Assembly (NCBI GenBank): GCA_945871545.1
Contig: CAMBWJ010000006.1
Location: 1 to 18,187 of the forward strand
Direction of reading: 5' to 3'
DNA: 18,187 nucleotides
DNA from: an uncultured Clostridia bacterium
GTDB taxonomy: Bacteria > Bacillota_A > Clostridia > Christensenellales > Aristaeellaceae
The notes below the pieces were generated by a model. That model saw nothing but the letters and a program-made list of their open reading frames with translations, was not told where the DNA came from and did no database searches. The stretch's first letter is position 1. Every line of letters starts with the position of its first letter. Shown piece after piece: positions 1 through 8,134 of this stretch. The position numbers were made by a program, and so were the translations under genes.

Positions 1-19
1 AAACGCCGATCTTTTGCAT
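1..19 (-). CDS. hdrA: HdrA-like protein, first codons only (partial)
   Basis: Only six codons are visible (MQKIGV), reading leftwards off the window. They sit 14 bases after the hdrC stop and are preceded by an AGGAG ribosome binding site at about 25-29. The short N-terminus agrees with the usual start of HdrA, the flavin and Fe-S subunit of heterodisulfide reductase-type complexes, and the hdrB-hdrC order upstream makes HdrA the expected next gene. The identity rests mostly on this context, since six residues cannot prove a family. Confidence 0.55.
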
Positions 20-33
20 TGTGTCGTCTCCTA

Positions 34-420
34 TCACTTGTTGTACTTGCGCATGGCCGTGACGATGGCCTGCTGCGGAAGGTCGCTGTTCCAGAGCGCG
101 GGCACGTCGTCCGGCTTCATGTGGCTCATGCCCTGCTGGCGCACCACCGCCAGTCGCACGGCCTCGATCAGCTTCGCCGGCTCCACGTTGCGCGGGCAGC
201 GCTCCAGACAGGCAAAGCAGCTCAGGCACATGTAGATGGACTTGGAGTTCATCAGCTCCTCGATCCGCCCCTTCTGCACCATGGAGACGAACTGGTGGGG
301 ATGGTACTCCATCTCGTCGTAGGCCGGGCAGGTGGCGGAGCACTTGCCGCACTTCATGCACTTCTTCGGGTTCACGCCGCTCATGCGCAGGATCTGTTCG
401 GAAAGGTACTTGTCTTCCAT
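34..420 (-). CDS. hdrC: Heterodisulfide reductase subunit C-like ferredoxin
   Basis: This 128-residue soluble protein carries two classical 4Fe-4S motifs: C21-x2-C24-x2-C27-x3-C31-P and C65-x2-C68-x2-C71-x3-C75-P. That pattern and length are typical of HdrC, which passes electrons between the flavoprotein HdrA and the CCG-domain subunit HdrB. The start codon lies 3 bases after the hdrB stop, and a GGAGAGGAGG ribosome binding site lies in the last codons of hdrB, so the two are translationally coupled. In non-methanogens such modules act with varied partners and the physiological substrate cannot be read from sequence. The family call is secure; the substrate is unknown. Confidence 0.9.
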   Translation of the reverse strand: MEDKYLSEQILRMSGVNPKKCMKCGKCSATCPAYDEMEYHPHQFVSMVQKGRIEELMNSKSIYMCLSCFACLERCPRNVEPAKLIEAVRLAVVRQQGMSHMKPDDVPALWNSDLPQQAIVTAMRKYNK

Positions 421-423
421 TGA

Positions 424-1215
424 TTACGCCTCCTCTCCAAGCCCCAGCGCCTGAACCAGAAGCTCGGTAAAGTACTTCACCGGCAGCTTCGTATCCCCGG
501 CGTTGTGCGCCAGATTGTACATGCACAGCGGGCATGCGGTGATAATCTCGTCGGCCCCTGCCTCGGCGGCGGACGCGAGGATGCGCTCCACGCGCCTGCG
601 TGCGTAGCCCTCGTCCTCCATGGCCATGTAGCCGCCGCAGCACTCGTTGCGCTGGCTGTAGATCACCGGCGTTGCGCCGATGGCACGGATGAAGTCCTCG
701 ATGATCTGCGGGTTCTCCGGATCGTCGAAGGCCATCACGCCGCTGGGACGCAGCAGCAGGCAGCCGTAGTAGGCGGCGATCTTCACGCCCTTGAGCGGCT
801 TCTTCACCGCGGCCTTGAGCTTATCAAAGCCCACCTCGTCGCGCAGCATCTCCAGATAGTGCACCACGTCCGTCTCGCCCGCGTAGGGCTCGTCCAGCTT
901 CAGGTAGTTGTTCGCGCGGGTGCGGATGTACTCGCTGTTCTTCATGTCGTCGTTCACGCGCTTGATCACGTGATGGCAGGCGGAGCAGAGCGTGAGCAGC
1001 GGCTGGTTCTTCTCCTTCGCCGCGTTCAGCGCGCGCACCGCCGACAGCTTGGTCGCGATCTCGTCCTCGGCCTGGGGATAGACCGCGCCGCAGCACTGCC
1101 AGTTCTCGATTTCCTCCAGCTCAACGCCCAGCGCCTGCGCGGCGAGCCGACCGCAGCGGTCCAGCTCCTTCGCCTTGGTGCTCAGCGTGCAACCGGGATA
1201 ATAGCTGTAAATCAT
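424..1215 (-). CDS. hdrB: Heterodisulfide reductase subunit B-like protein (two CCG domains)
   Basis: The 263-residue protein has two CCG domains, the noncubane 4Fe-4S cluster ligands of HdrB. The first is C9 / C41-C42-G / C77-x2-C80 and the second is C152 / C192-C193-G / C228-x2-C231. Both sets are complete, so an active disulfide-reducing or related redox subunit is expected. Related CCG proteins occur in lactate utilisation (LutA/LldE) and glycolate oxidase complexes, but the short two-cluster HdrC directly downstream and the probable HdrA start favour the Hdr arrangement. The ATG follows a GAGGAG ribosome binding site. The gene starts 64 bases after the dehydrogenase stop with no terminator visible between them, so co-transcription is likely. 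Confidence 0.9.
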   Translation of the reverse strand: MIYSYYPGCTLSTKAKELDRCGRLAAQALGVELEEIENWQCCGAVYPQAEDEIATKLSAVRALNAAKEKNQPLLTLCSACHHVIKRVNDDMKNSEYIRTRANNYLKLDEPYAGETDVVHYLEMLRDEVGFDKLKAAVKKPLKGVKIAAYYGCLLLRPSGVMAFDDPENPQIIEDFIRAIGATPVIYSQRNECCGGYMAMEDEGYARRRVERILASAAEAGADEIITACPLCMYNLAHNAGDTKLPVKYFTELLVQALGLGEEA

Positions 1216-1279
1216 GTCTGTTCATCGCTCCTCAAAACCATCGTCGTTGGAGTTCAGCGGCCTGCATGTCCGCCGGCAA

Positions 1280-2236
1280 TCAGTTCTGGCTGTAGTCGAT
1301 CTGGGAGATGACGCCCTTGAGCACCTCGGCGCTGTGCTGGAGCTGGACAACCTCGTCCGGCGTGAGATCCGGCAGCAGCGTGCCCTTGATGCCCTGGCCG
1401 TTGACGATGGTGGGAATGCTCAGGCACACATCCTCGATGCCGAATTCGCCGTGCATCATGCTGGAGACGCAGAGCACGGAGTCGCTGCCGTTGAGCAGGG
1501 TCTTGACGATGTCGCACACGGACACGGCGATGGCATAGAAGGTCGCGCCCTTGCGCTGGATGATCTTGCCGCCGGAGGTGCGGATGTAGTTCTCGATCTC
1601 GTCCAGATTCAGCTCCGCAGCGAAGTCCTCGCGGTAGTTCAGGTGCTTGCGGTAGTCGGCAAGGCTCACCGAGGAGATGCGCACGGAGTTCCACGGCACG
1701 AAGGAGCTGTCGCCGTGCTCACCCAGCACGAAGGCGTGAACATCCTTGTGGCTGATGGACAGACACTCGGCGATGCGGGTGCGCAGGCGCGCGCTGTCCA
1801 GCAGCGTGCCGGAGCCGATGATGCGGTTCTCCGGGATGCCGGAGATGCGGTTGAAGGCGTAGGTCAGCACATCCACCGGGTTGCTGACGAACACATACAG
1901 CGCGTCCGGCGCATACTTCACGATCTGGGGCGTGATGGACTTGAGAATGTTGACGTTGATCTGGCACAGCTCCAGGCGGGTCTGTCCGGGCTTGCGGGCG
2001 ATGCCGGACGTGACGATGACGATGTCGGAACCCGCCGCGTCCTCATAGCTGCCGGCGTAGATCTTGCAGGGCTGCATAAACGGCGTGCCCTGACGGATGT
2101 CCATGGCCTCGCCCAGCGCCTTCTTGGTGTTGACGTCGATCATCACGATCTCCGAGACCAGGCCCTGCACGGCCATCGTATATGCGATGGTGGAACCAAC
2201 GCTGCCCGCGCCGATGATGGTTACTTTATTGCTCAT
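1280..2236 (-). CDS. L-lactate/malate dehydrogenase family protein
   Basis: A 318-residue NAD-dependent 2-hydroxyacid dehydrogenase that interconverts a 2-keto acid and its L-2-hydroxyacid. It shows the Rossmann glycine motif GAGSVGS (9-15), catalytic H174 in GEHGDS, its partner D147, substrate-binding R150 in the LDSAR motif and R87 in the mobile loop. Overall it looks like bacterial LDH (GEHGDS, and T232 in KGAT). However, the specificity residue called 102 in LDH numbering, Gln in lactate dehydrogenases, is R81 in GIARKPG, as in malate dehydrogenases. The substrate is therefore left open. The ATG at 2236 is preferred over an in-frame GTG at 2245, because GGAGG lies 8 bases before the ATG and overlaps the GTG. 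It is the first gene of the cluster with hdrB and hdrC. Confidence 0.88.
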   Translation of the reverse strand: MSNKVTIIGAGSVGSTIAYTMAVQGLVSEIVMIDVNTKKALGEAMDIRQGTPFMQPCKIYAGSYEDAAGSDIVIVTSGIARKPGQTRLELCQINVNILKSITPQIVKYAPDALYVFVSNPVDVLTYAFNRISGIPENRIIGSGTLLDSARLRTRIAECLSISHKDVHAFVLGEHGDSSFVPWNSVRISSVSLADYRKHLNYREDFAAELNLDEIENYIRTSGGKIIQRKGATFYAIAVSVCDIVKTLLNGSDSVLCVSSMMHGEFGIEDVCLSIPTIVNGQGIKGTLLPDLTPDEVVQLQHSAEVLKGVISQIDYSQN

Positions 2237-2298
2237 GCGATACACCTCCGATGTGCGGTAGACAGAATAGACAGTATTTATGTTTATTCACCACAAAC

Positions 2299-2307
2299 AT
2301 TGTAGCA
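2299..2307 (-). promoter_or_regulatory. Candidate extended -10 element for the dehydrogenase-hdr operon
   Basis: On the minus strand this reads TGC-TACAAT, an extended -10 box about 60 bases upstream of the dehydrogenase start. No good -35 hexamer is seen at 16-18 bases, so it would rely on the TGn extension. The same TGCTACAAT string forms the -10 of the plsX promoter in this window, which adds some weight. Confidence 0.4.
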
Positions 2308-2483
2308 GATTTTTTGAATTTTGAAAGTTAACTTATATGCTTATATATATTATATATTATTTAACTTCATTTCCGACCATTTTGATTTGCTTTGAATTTT
2401 CCCATTTCATTACAATTACATTTCAACAAATGTCATATTTCGCCGTTTTTAGCCAATTTTGTCGGAATATCGCGTAAATTTCC

Positions 2484-2520
2484 TAAAAAAACAAAGCCCA
2501 GAGTCAAATCTGGACTTTGT
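2484..2520 (-). terminator. Rho-independent terminator of the plsX-to-kinase operon
   Basis: Read on the minus strand, a 12-base-pair stem (2509-2520 with 2491-2502, one G-T wobble) encloses a six-base loop. A run of seven T follows directly (2485-2491 in complement). It lies 12 bases after the stop of the kinase gene, so it ends that long operon before the dehydrogenase genes. Confidence 0.92.
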
Positions 2521-2532
2521 TAAGATTTCGAT

Positions 2533-3627
2533 TTACTTTTCCATCAGGCGCGCGGCGTAGGCGCACAGCTCGTCGTACCGGGCCTCAATGTCCTCCAGCA
2601 GCCGCATCTGGGCGCGGGTGCGCACCAGATTGTGCTCCGGATAGCGGATCTTGAAGTACAGATCGCCGTCGATGTAGTCGGTGAGGAAGCGCATGGCCAG
2701 CTCGCAGGTGATGACCTTCAGGCCCAGCGGCAGAAGCTTCAGCTCCGCGTCGGTGAGAGCCTGACGCACCTGCGGGACGAAGCCGTCGGTGAAGGCGCGG
2801 AAGTAGTCCATGTCCAGCCAGATCTTGCTCAGATCCGGCTCATCCTCCGCCGCCGAGGATGCGCCGAAGCGCAGCGCGTCGCCGTAGTCGTAAAGCGCGG
2901 AGCCGGGCATCACGGTGTCCAGATCGATCACGCACAGGGCCATGCCGCTCTGCGCGTCCAGCATGACGTTGTTCGTCTTGGTGTCGTTATGGGTCACGCG
3001 CAGCGGCAGCTCCCCGCGCTCGATGGCGACCACGATGCTGGACATCATCTCCTCCCGGTTCAGGAAGAAGCTGATCTCCGGCCCAAGATCCTTCACGCGG
3101 CCCGCGCGGTCGGTGGCCACCGCCTGTCGGAAGGTCTCGAAGCGCTTCCGGGTGTCGTGGAAGTGCGGGATCGTCTCGTAGAGCTCCGCCGCCGGGAAGT
3201 CGATCAGCATGCGCTGGAATTCGCCGAAGGCCGCGCCCACCTGGCGGAACTGCTCCGCCGTCTCCACGCGGTCTCGGGTCAGCGCATCCGTGATGAAGTC
3301 GTAGACGCGCCAGCAGCGGCCCTGTTCGTCGCGGTACATGTTGCCGCCGTCGGTGGTCTCAATCAGGTGCAGTGCGCGGCGTGCGGGATCCTCCCCCGCC
3401 TCCGTAAGCTTCCGGCGCAGGTGCTCCGTCACCCGCTGCACGTTGGACATGACCTGCTCCGGCTGCTTGAACACGTAGGTGTTGATCTGCTGGAGCACGT
3501 ATTCCTTTGTGCCGCAGCTCAGGCGGTAGCTGTTGTTGATGAGTCCGGCGGTGAGCTCGACATAGCTCTCCACCTCGCCCGCAAGGCGGAAGTGACTGGC
3601 GACCTGCATGATTTCGTTCCGATCCAT
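2533..3627 (-). CDS. nahK: N-acetylhexosamine 1-kinase-like phosphotransferase
   Basis: A 364-residue kinase of the aminoglycoside phosphotransferase (APH/ChoK) fold. The motif VTHNDTKTNN places the catalytic base at D215, and IDLDTVMPGS gives metal-binding D237. From memory, long stretches match bifidobacterial NahK/LnpB: YVLQQINT near 43-50, IPHFHDT near 153-159, DYGDALRFGAS near 247-257 and YPEHNLVRTR near the C-terminus. NahK phosphorylates C1 of GlcNAc or GalNAc, feeding host-glycan sugars into metabolism. The usual partner, a galacto-N-biose phosphorylase, is not nearby. The ATG follows AAAGGCGG and lies 15 bases after the ftsY stop, so the gene appears to be a passenger at the end of the growth operon. 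Exact sugar specificity is inferred. Confidence 0.82.
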   Translation of the reverse strand: MDRNEIMQVASHFRLAGEVESYVELTAGLINNSYRLSCGTKEYVLQQINTYVFKQPEQVMSNVQRVTEHLRRKLTEAGEDPARRALHLIETTDGGNMYRDEQGRCWRVYDFITDALTRDRVETAEQFRQVGAAFGEFQRMLIDFPAAELYETIPHFHDTRKRFETFRQAVATDRAGRVKDLGPEISFFLNREEMMSSIVVAIERGELPLRVTHNDTKTNNVMLDAQSGMALCVIDLDTVMPGSALYDYGDALRFGASSAAEDEPDLSKIWLDMDYFRAFTDGFVPQVRQALTDAELKLLPLGLKVITCELAMRFLTDYIDGDLYFKIRYPEHNLVRTRAQMRLLEDIEARYDELCAYAARLMEK

Positions 3628-3642
3628 GTTTTACCGCCTTTC

Positions 3643-4539
3643 TCAGAAGATCGCCTCGACGAACTGCTTTGCGTCGAAGGGCTGCATGTCGTCCAGCTGC
3701 TCGCCCAGACCGATGTAGCGCACCGGCAGGCCCATCTCGCTGCGGATGGCGATGGCGATGCCGCCCTTGGCGGTGCCGTCCAGCTTGGTCAGGATGATGC
3801 CGTCCAGGTTGGCGACCTCGGAGAACACCTGCGCCTGCGCCAGGCCGTTCTGGCCGGTGGTCGCGTCGATGACCAGCAGCGCCTTGACGGTGGCCTCGGG
3901 GTACTCGCGCTCCACCACGCGGCTGATCTTCCTCAGCTCCTCCATTAGATGGGCCTTGTTGTGCAGGCGGCCGGCGGTGTCCACCAGCAGCACGTCCGCG
4001 TGGCGGCCCTTCGCCGCCTGAATGCCGTCGAACACCACGGCTGCGGGGTCAGCGCCCTCCTTCTGCTTGATGATCGGCACGTCGGCGCGCTCTGCCCAGA
4101 CGGTGAGCTGCTCCGCCGCCGCCGCGCGGAAGGTGTCCGCCGCGCAGATGATGACCCTGCGGCCCATGACCTTCATGCGGGAGGCCAGCTTGCCGATGGA
4201 GGTGGTCTTGCCCACGCCGTTCACGCCGATGATCAAAAGCACCATGGGGCTCTCCAGCTTCATCGGCTCGGCCTGGAGGATGTCGGTGAGGATCTCCTTC
4301 AGGGCCTCGCGGGCCTTGGCGGGATCGCCGATCTTCTCGCTCTTGCACTTCTCCTTCAGGCGGCCCACAGCAAGCTCCGTGGTCTTCATGCCAACGTCCG
4401 CCATGATGAGGATGTCGGAGAGGTCCTCATAAAAATCGTCGTCCAGCTCCTTGTAGTTCTCCACCAGCTCGTCCATGCGGCCGGAGAAGATTTCGCGGGT
4501 GCGCTTCATGCCCTGCTTGATCTTGTCAAAGAATCCCAT
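3643..4539 (-). CDS. ftsY: Signal recognition particle receptor FtsY
   Basis: A 298-residue SRP GTPase that receives SRP-ribosome-nascent chain complexes at the membrane. The NG domain is complete: G1 GVNGVGKTT (105-113), the DTFRAAA insertion-box motif (135-141), DTAGR (187-191), TKLD (251-254) and the closing GLGE (277-280). There is almost no acidic A domain, as is common in Gram-positive bacteria; the amphipathic start (FFDKIKQGMKRTR) probably provides membrane contact. It follows smc by 18 bases, an arrangement also known from Bacillus (smc-ftsY). Confidence 0.97.
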   Translation of the reverse strand: MGFFDKIKQGMKRTREIFSGRMDELVENYKELDDDFYEDLSDILIMADVGMKTTELAVGRLKEKCKSEKIGDPAKAREALKEILTDILQAEPMKLESPMVLLIIGVNGVGKTTSIGKLASRMKVMGRRVIICAADTFRAAAAEQLTVWAERADVPIIKQKEGADPAAVVFDGIQAAKGRHADVLLVDTAGRLHNKAHLMEELRKISRVVEREYPEATVKALLVIDATTGQNGLAQAQVFSEVANLDGIILTKLDGTAKGGIAIAIRSEMGLPVRYIGLGEQLDDMQPFDAKQFVEAIF

Positions 4540-4557
4540 CGTGCACGCTCCTTTGCT

Positions 4558-7500
4558 TTACGCCTGTTTCAGCGCTTCGTTGAGTTTTACGGATACGGTT
4601 CGGGAGACGCCCTTCTCCTGCATCGTCACGCCGTAGAGCGCGTCGCAGCGCTCCATGGTGCCCTTGCGGTGGGTGATGACGATGAACTGGGTGTTCTCGG
4701 AATAGGACTTCAGGTAGTCCGCGTAGGTGTCGATGTTCGCGTCGTCCAGCGCGGCCTCGATCTCGTCCAGCACACAGAAGGGCGTGGGCTTGAGGTCGAG
4801 GATGGCGAACAGGATGGCGATGGCCGTCAGCGCGCGCTCGCCGCCGGAGAGCAGCGAGAGCATCTGTAATTTCTTTCCCGGAGGCTGGGCCACCACGTCG
4901 ATGCCGCAGTTCAGCGCGTCCTTGGGGTCGGACAGCCGCAGCTCCGCCGTGCCGCCGCCGAACAGGCGCGTAAACGTCCTGCCGAAGTTCTGGTTAATCA
5001 GCGCAAACTGGGCGCGGAACTGCACGTCCATCTGCCTCTCCAGATCGGCGATGATACCCTCCAGATCGGTGCGGGCCTTGATCAGATCGTCCCGCTGGCC
5101 GCTCATCTCCTGCACGCGCTCCACGGTTCTGCGGTACTCGTCCACCGCAGCCACGTTCACCGTGCCCATGGCGCGGATGCGCTGCCGGATGGCGGCGATG
5201 CGCTTCTCGGATTCGGTGAGCTTGAATTCGCTCTGACGGAAGGGCTCCGCCGTGGCGCAGGTCAGCTCGTAGTCCTCCCAGATGCGATCCTGAATCTGCT
5301 TGTACTCGCCCTCCACGCGGGCCAGCTGCAGCTCCGACCGGTGGTGCCGGTCGCTGGAGTCGTCCAGCGTCGTGCGGATGGCCTCGATGCGCTCGCTGAT
5401 CTGCTGAAGCTGTCTCTGCGCGCCGGTTCTGCGCTCGTCCTTGGCGTTGAAGTCCGTGCGCGCCGCGTCCAGCTTCGCCTTCCAGTCGGTAAGGGATGCG
5501 ATGTTCTTCTCCAGCGCTGCGGCGTTCTCCGTCAGCTCCCGTTCACAGACCGTGAGCTGCTCCTCGGACTCCGTAAGCATGCGCTCGGTGTCCTCGCTCT
5601 GCTGCATCAGGCGATCCCGGTCCGCACGTGCGGCCTCCAGACCCCTGCGGCGCTCGGCGAGGGACACGCGGCCGTCGGTGACGGTGGCGCGCAGGGCCTC
5701 GTTTTCGGTTCTGCGGCGGAAGATCTCCTCCTGTAACCCGCGAACCTCCTCCTGGCGGCTGTCGGTGGACTGCTGGGCGTTCTCCTGCTGGCCGTCCAGC
5801 GCGGAGAGCGACTCCACCACGTCGTCCAGCTGGGCGCGCAGGCGGCTTCGCTCCCCCGCCATGCGCTCCACGCGGGCGTTGTTGTTGTTCTGCTCGTCCA
5901 GCGCGGCCTTGAGCAGCGCGTCCGCGCGCCCCACCAGCACCTCCTGCTGGTGCAGCGCCTCGAACAGCTCGCCGCGCTCCTTCTTGAGGGCGGTGCGCTC
6001 CTCGTCCAGCTGCTGGTAGACCCCGCGCAGCTTCTCCAGCTCGGCGTTGACCGCAGAGAGCTTCTTCTCCGTCTCCTCGATCTCGCGGCTTCGGGAGAGC
6101 AGGCTGGTCATGCGGGACTGCACGCTGCCGCCGGTCATGGATCCCCCGGAGTGCATCACGTCGCCCTCCAGCGTCACCAGCCTCAGCTGGTAGCGCGCGG
6201 CGCGCTGGATGGCGATGCCGCTGGTCAGATCCTCGGCGATGACGGTGCGGCCCAGAAGGCTGTCCATCACGCCCTGATACTGTTTATCGTAGGAAATCAG
6301 CTCCGAGGCCACGCCCACGCAGCCGGGCATGCTCAGTACCTGCCTTTCCTGGTGCGTGAGCGTGCGCCCACGCACCGATGCGATGGGCAGGAAGGTGGCG
6401 CGGCCGAAGCGGTTGGCGCGCAGGTATTCGATCATGCGCTTGGCGTCCTCGTCGCGATCCACCACCACGTTCTGCAGCGCTCCACCCAGAACCATGTCGA
6501 TGGCGCGCTCCAGCTTCGCCGGAACGTGGATCAGATCTGCTACCACACCGTGCACGCCGCTGTTCGGCGTGCGCCGGGCCTGCAAAAGCACCTGCTTGAC
6601 GGAATTGTTGTAGCCCTCGTAGTCCCGCTGCATCTCACGCAGCAGCTTCATGCGGGAATCGGCGCTCTGGCGCTGGTTCTGCAGCTCCGTGACCTGCGCG
6701 GACAGCGCCTGCAGGCGGTCGTTCAGGGCCTGCACGCGCACATTGTGTTCGCCGGAGAGCTGCTTCAGCTCCGCCTTGCGCGCTTCCTCGGCCTCCAGGC
6801 GCTCCCGGGCCTCGCGCACCTGCTCGTTCAGCGACGCAACGCCCTGCTCCTCGCGCGCGCGGTCGCCCTCCATGCCCTCCAGCTGATTCTCCAGCGCGCT
6901 TTTCATCGCGCCCAGGCGTGCGCGCTGGGAGCGCACATCGCCCAGACGATTCATCGCCTGGATGATCTGCTGCTTCATCTGCTCGGACTTTTCTTCCACC
7001 TCGGAGAGGGCGCGCTCCGCCTCCGCCAGCTCCGCTTCCTTCTGGGAGAGCTGCTGTGCGGCCTCGGCGACAGCCTTTTCCTCCGCGTCGATCTGGGCCA
7101 TGAGCGCCTGAATGCGCTCGTACACGCCCTCGCGGCCCCGACCGGCAGCGTCCCGCTGGGCGATGAGCTTGCCCCGCTCCTTTTCGCCCGCGGCCATGCG
7201 CTCGCGCATCACGCGCACCGCGCCCTCGCCGGCCTCCACCTCGCGGATGAGCTCCTGCACCGCGTCGCGCTTCTCGGCGGCGGCGGCCTCCAGCTCCTCC
7301 AGGCGCGCCTGACAGCTCTCGCGCTCGGACGTGGCGCTCTCCAGCTCCCGGTTGGATTGCAGGATCGCCTCGCCCAGGGCCTCAATCGACTCCTTCAATT
7401 CCTTGATGCGCTCCTCATAGCGCTCGGTGCGCATCAGGAACACGTTCAGGTCGAGAATCTTCAGCTCGTCCCGCAGCGCAAGATACTCCCGAGCGGTCTC

Positions 7501-8127
7501 GCTCTGCTTCTTCAGCGGCTCGACGCGCTCCTCCAGCTCGGTCAGGATGTCCTCCACGCGGTTTAGGTTGTTCGTGGTGTTGTCCATGCGGCGCTGGGCG
7601 TCCTGCTTGCGCGCCTTGAACTTCACGATGCCGGCGGCCTCCTCAAAGACCTGGCGGCGATCCTCCGACTTGACGGAAAGGATCTCGTCGATGCGGCCCT
7701 GGCCGATCATCGAATAGCCGTCCTTGCCGATGCCGGTGTCGCGGAAGAGATCCACGATGTCGCGCAGGCGGCAGGCTGCGCCGTTGATCTTGTACTCGCC
7801 CTCTCCGCTGCGGTACACCCGGCGGGTGACGCTCACCTCAGCGAAGTCGATGGGCAGGGAGTGATCCTCGTTGTCGAAGATCAGCGTCACCTCGCAGAAG
7901 GCCAGGCGCTTGCGCTTCTCGGTTCCGTTGAAGATCACGTCCTCCATCTTGGAGCCGCGCAGCGACTTGGCGCTCTGCTCGCCCAGCACCCACTTCATCG
8001 CGTCGGCAATGTTGCTCTTGCCGCAGCCGTTGGGCCCGACCACGCCGGTAATTCCATCCTCAAATACGATCTCCACGCGGTCCGCAAAGGACTTGAATCC
8101 GTGGACGATCAGCTTCTTCAATCTCAA
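4558..8127 (-). CDS. smc: Chromosome segregation ATPase SMC
   Basis: With the TTG start chosen here the protein has 1189 residues, close to Bacillus SMC. It has Walker A GPNGCGKS (31-38), long coiled coils rich in Glu, Arg, Gln and Ala, a hinge beginning near GVHGVVADL (around 530), then a second coiled coil. The C-terminal head holds the LSGGERAL signature and Walker B VLDEIEAALDD. It forms the condensin ring with ScpA and ScpB, which are not in this window. The frame stays open 27 codons further upstream, but those codons lie inside rnc. The TTG at 8127 gives MRLKKL-x-HGFKSF, the expected SMC N-terminus, 7 bases after the rnc stop. Translational coupling with rnc is likely. Confidence 0.96.
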   Translation of the reverse strand: MRLKKLIVHGFKSFADRVEIVFEDGITGVVGPNGCGKSNIADAMKWVLGEQSAKSLRGSKMEDVIFNGTEKRKRLAFCEVTLIFDNEDHSLPIDFAEVSVTRRVYRSGEGEYKINGAACRLRDIVDLFRDTGIGKDGYSMIGQGRIDEILSVKSEDRRQVFEEAAGIVKFKARKQDAQRRMDNTTNNLNRVEDILTELEERVEPLKKQSETAREYLALRDELKILDLNVFLMRTERYEERIKELKESIEALGEAILQSNRELESATSERESCQARLEELEAAAAEKRDAVQELIREVEAGEGAVRVMRERMAAGEKERGKLIAQRDAAGRGREGVYERIQALMAQIDAEEKAVAEAAQQLSQKEAELAEAERALSEVEEKSEQMKQQIIQAMNRLGDVRSQRARLGAMKSALENQLEGMEGDRAREEQGVASLNEQVREARERLEAEEARKAELKQLSGEHNVRVQALNDRLQALSAQVTELQNQRQSADSRMKLLREMQRDYEGYNNSVKQVLLQARRTPNSGVHGVVADLIHVPAKLERAIDMVLGGALQNVVVDRDEDAKRMIEYLRANRFGRATFLPIASVRGRTLTHQERQVLSMPGCVGVASELISYDKQYQGVMDSLLGRTVIAEDLTSGIAIQRAARYQLRLVTLEGDVMHSGGSMTGGSVQSRMTSLLSRSREIEETEKKLSAVNAELEKLRGVYQQLDEERTALKKERGELFEALHQQEVLVGRADALLKAALDEQNNNNARVERMAGERSRLRAQLDDVVESLSALDGQQENAQQSTDSRQEEVRGLQEEIFRRRTENEALRATVTDGRVSLAERRRGLEAARADRDRLMQQSEDTERMLTESEEQLTVCERELTENAAALEKNIASLTDWKAKLDAARTDFNAKDERRTGAQRQLQQISERIEAIRTTLDDSSDRHHRSELQLARVEGEYKQIQDRIWEDYELTCATAEPFRQSEFKLTESEKRIAAIRQRIRAMGTVNVAAVDEYRRTVERVQEMSGQRDDLIKARTDLEGIIADLERQMDVQFRAQFALINQNFGRTFTRLFGGGTAELRLSDPKDALNCGIDVVAQPPGKKLQMLSLLSGGERALTAIAILFAILDLKPTPFCVLDEIEAALDDANIDTYADYLKSYSENTQFIVITHRKGTMERCDALYGVTMQEKGVSRTVSVKLNEALKQA

Positions 8128-8134
8128 TGTAGGC

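Noticed and set aside
2246..2484. Rex operator (TTGTTAA-N4-TTAACAA) upstream of the dehydrogenase
   Set aside because: Only isolated GTTAA words are present; no half-sites at the right spacing.
5950..7566. Very long open frame antisense to smc
   Set aside because: It is the Leu/Ala/His/Arg-rich shadow of GC-rich coiled-coil codons, without family motifs or ribosome binding site.
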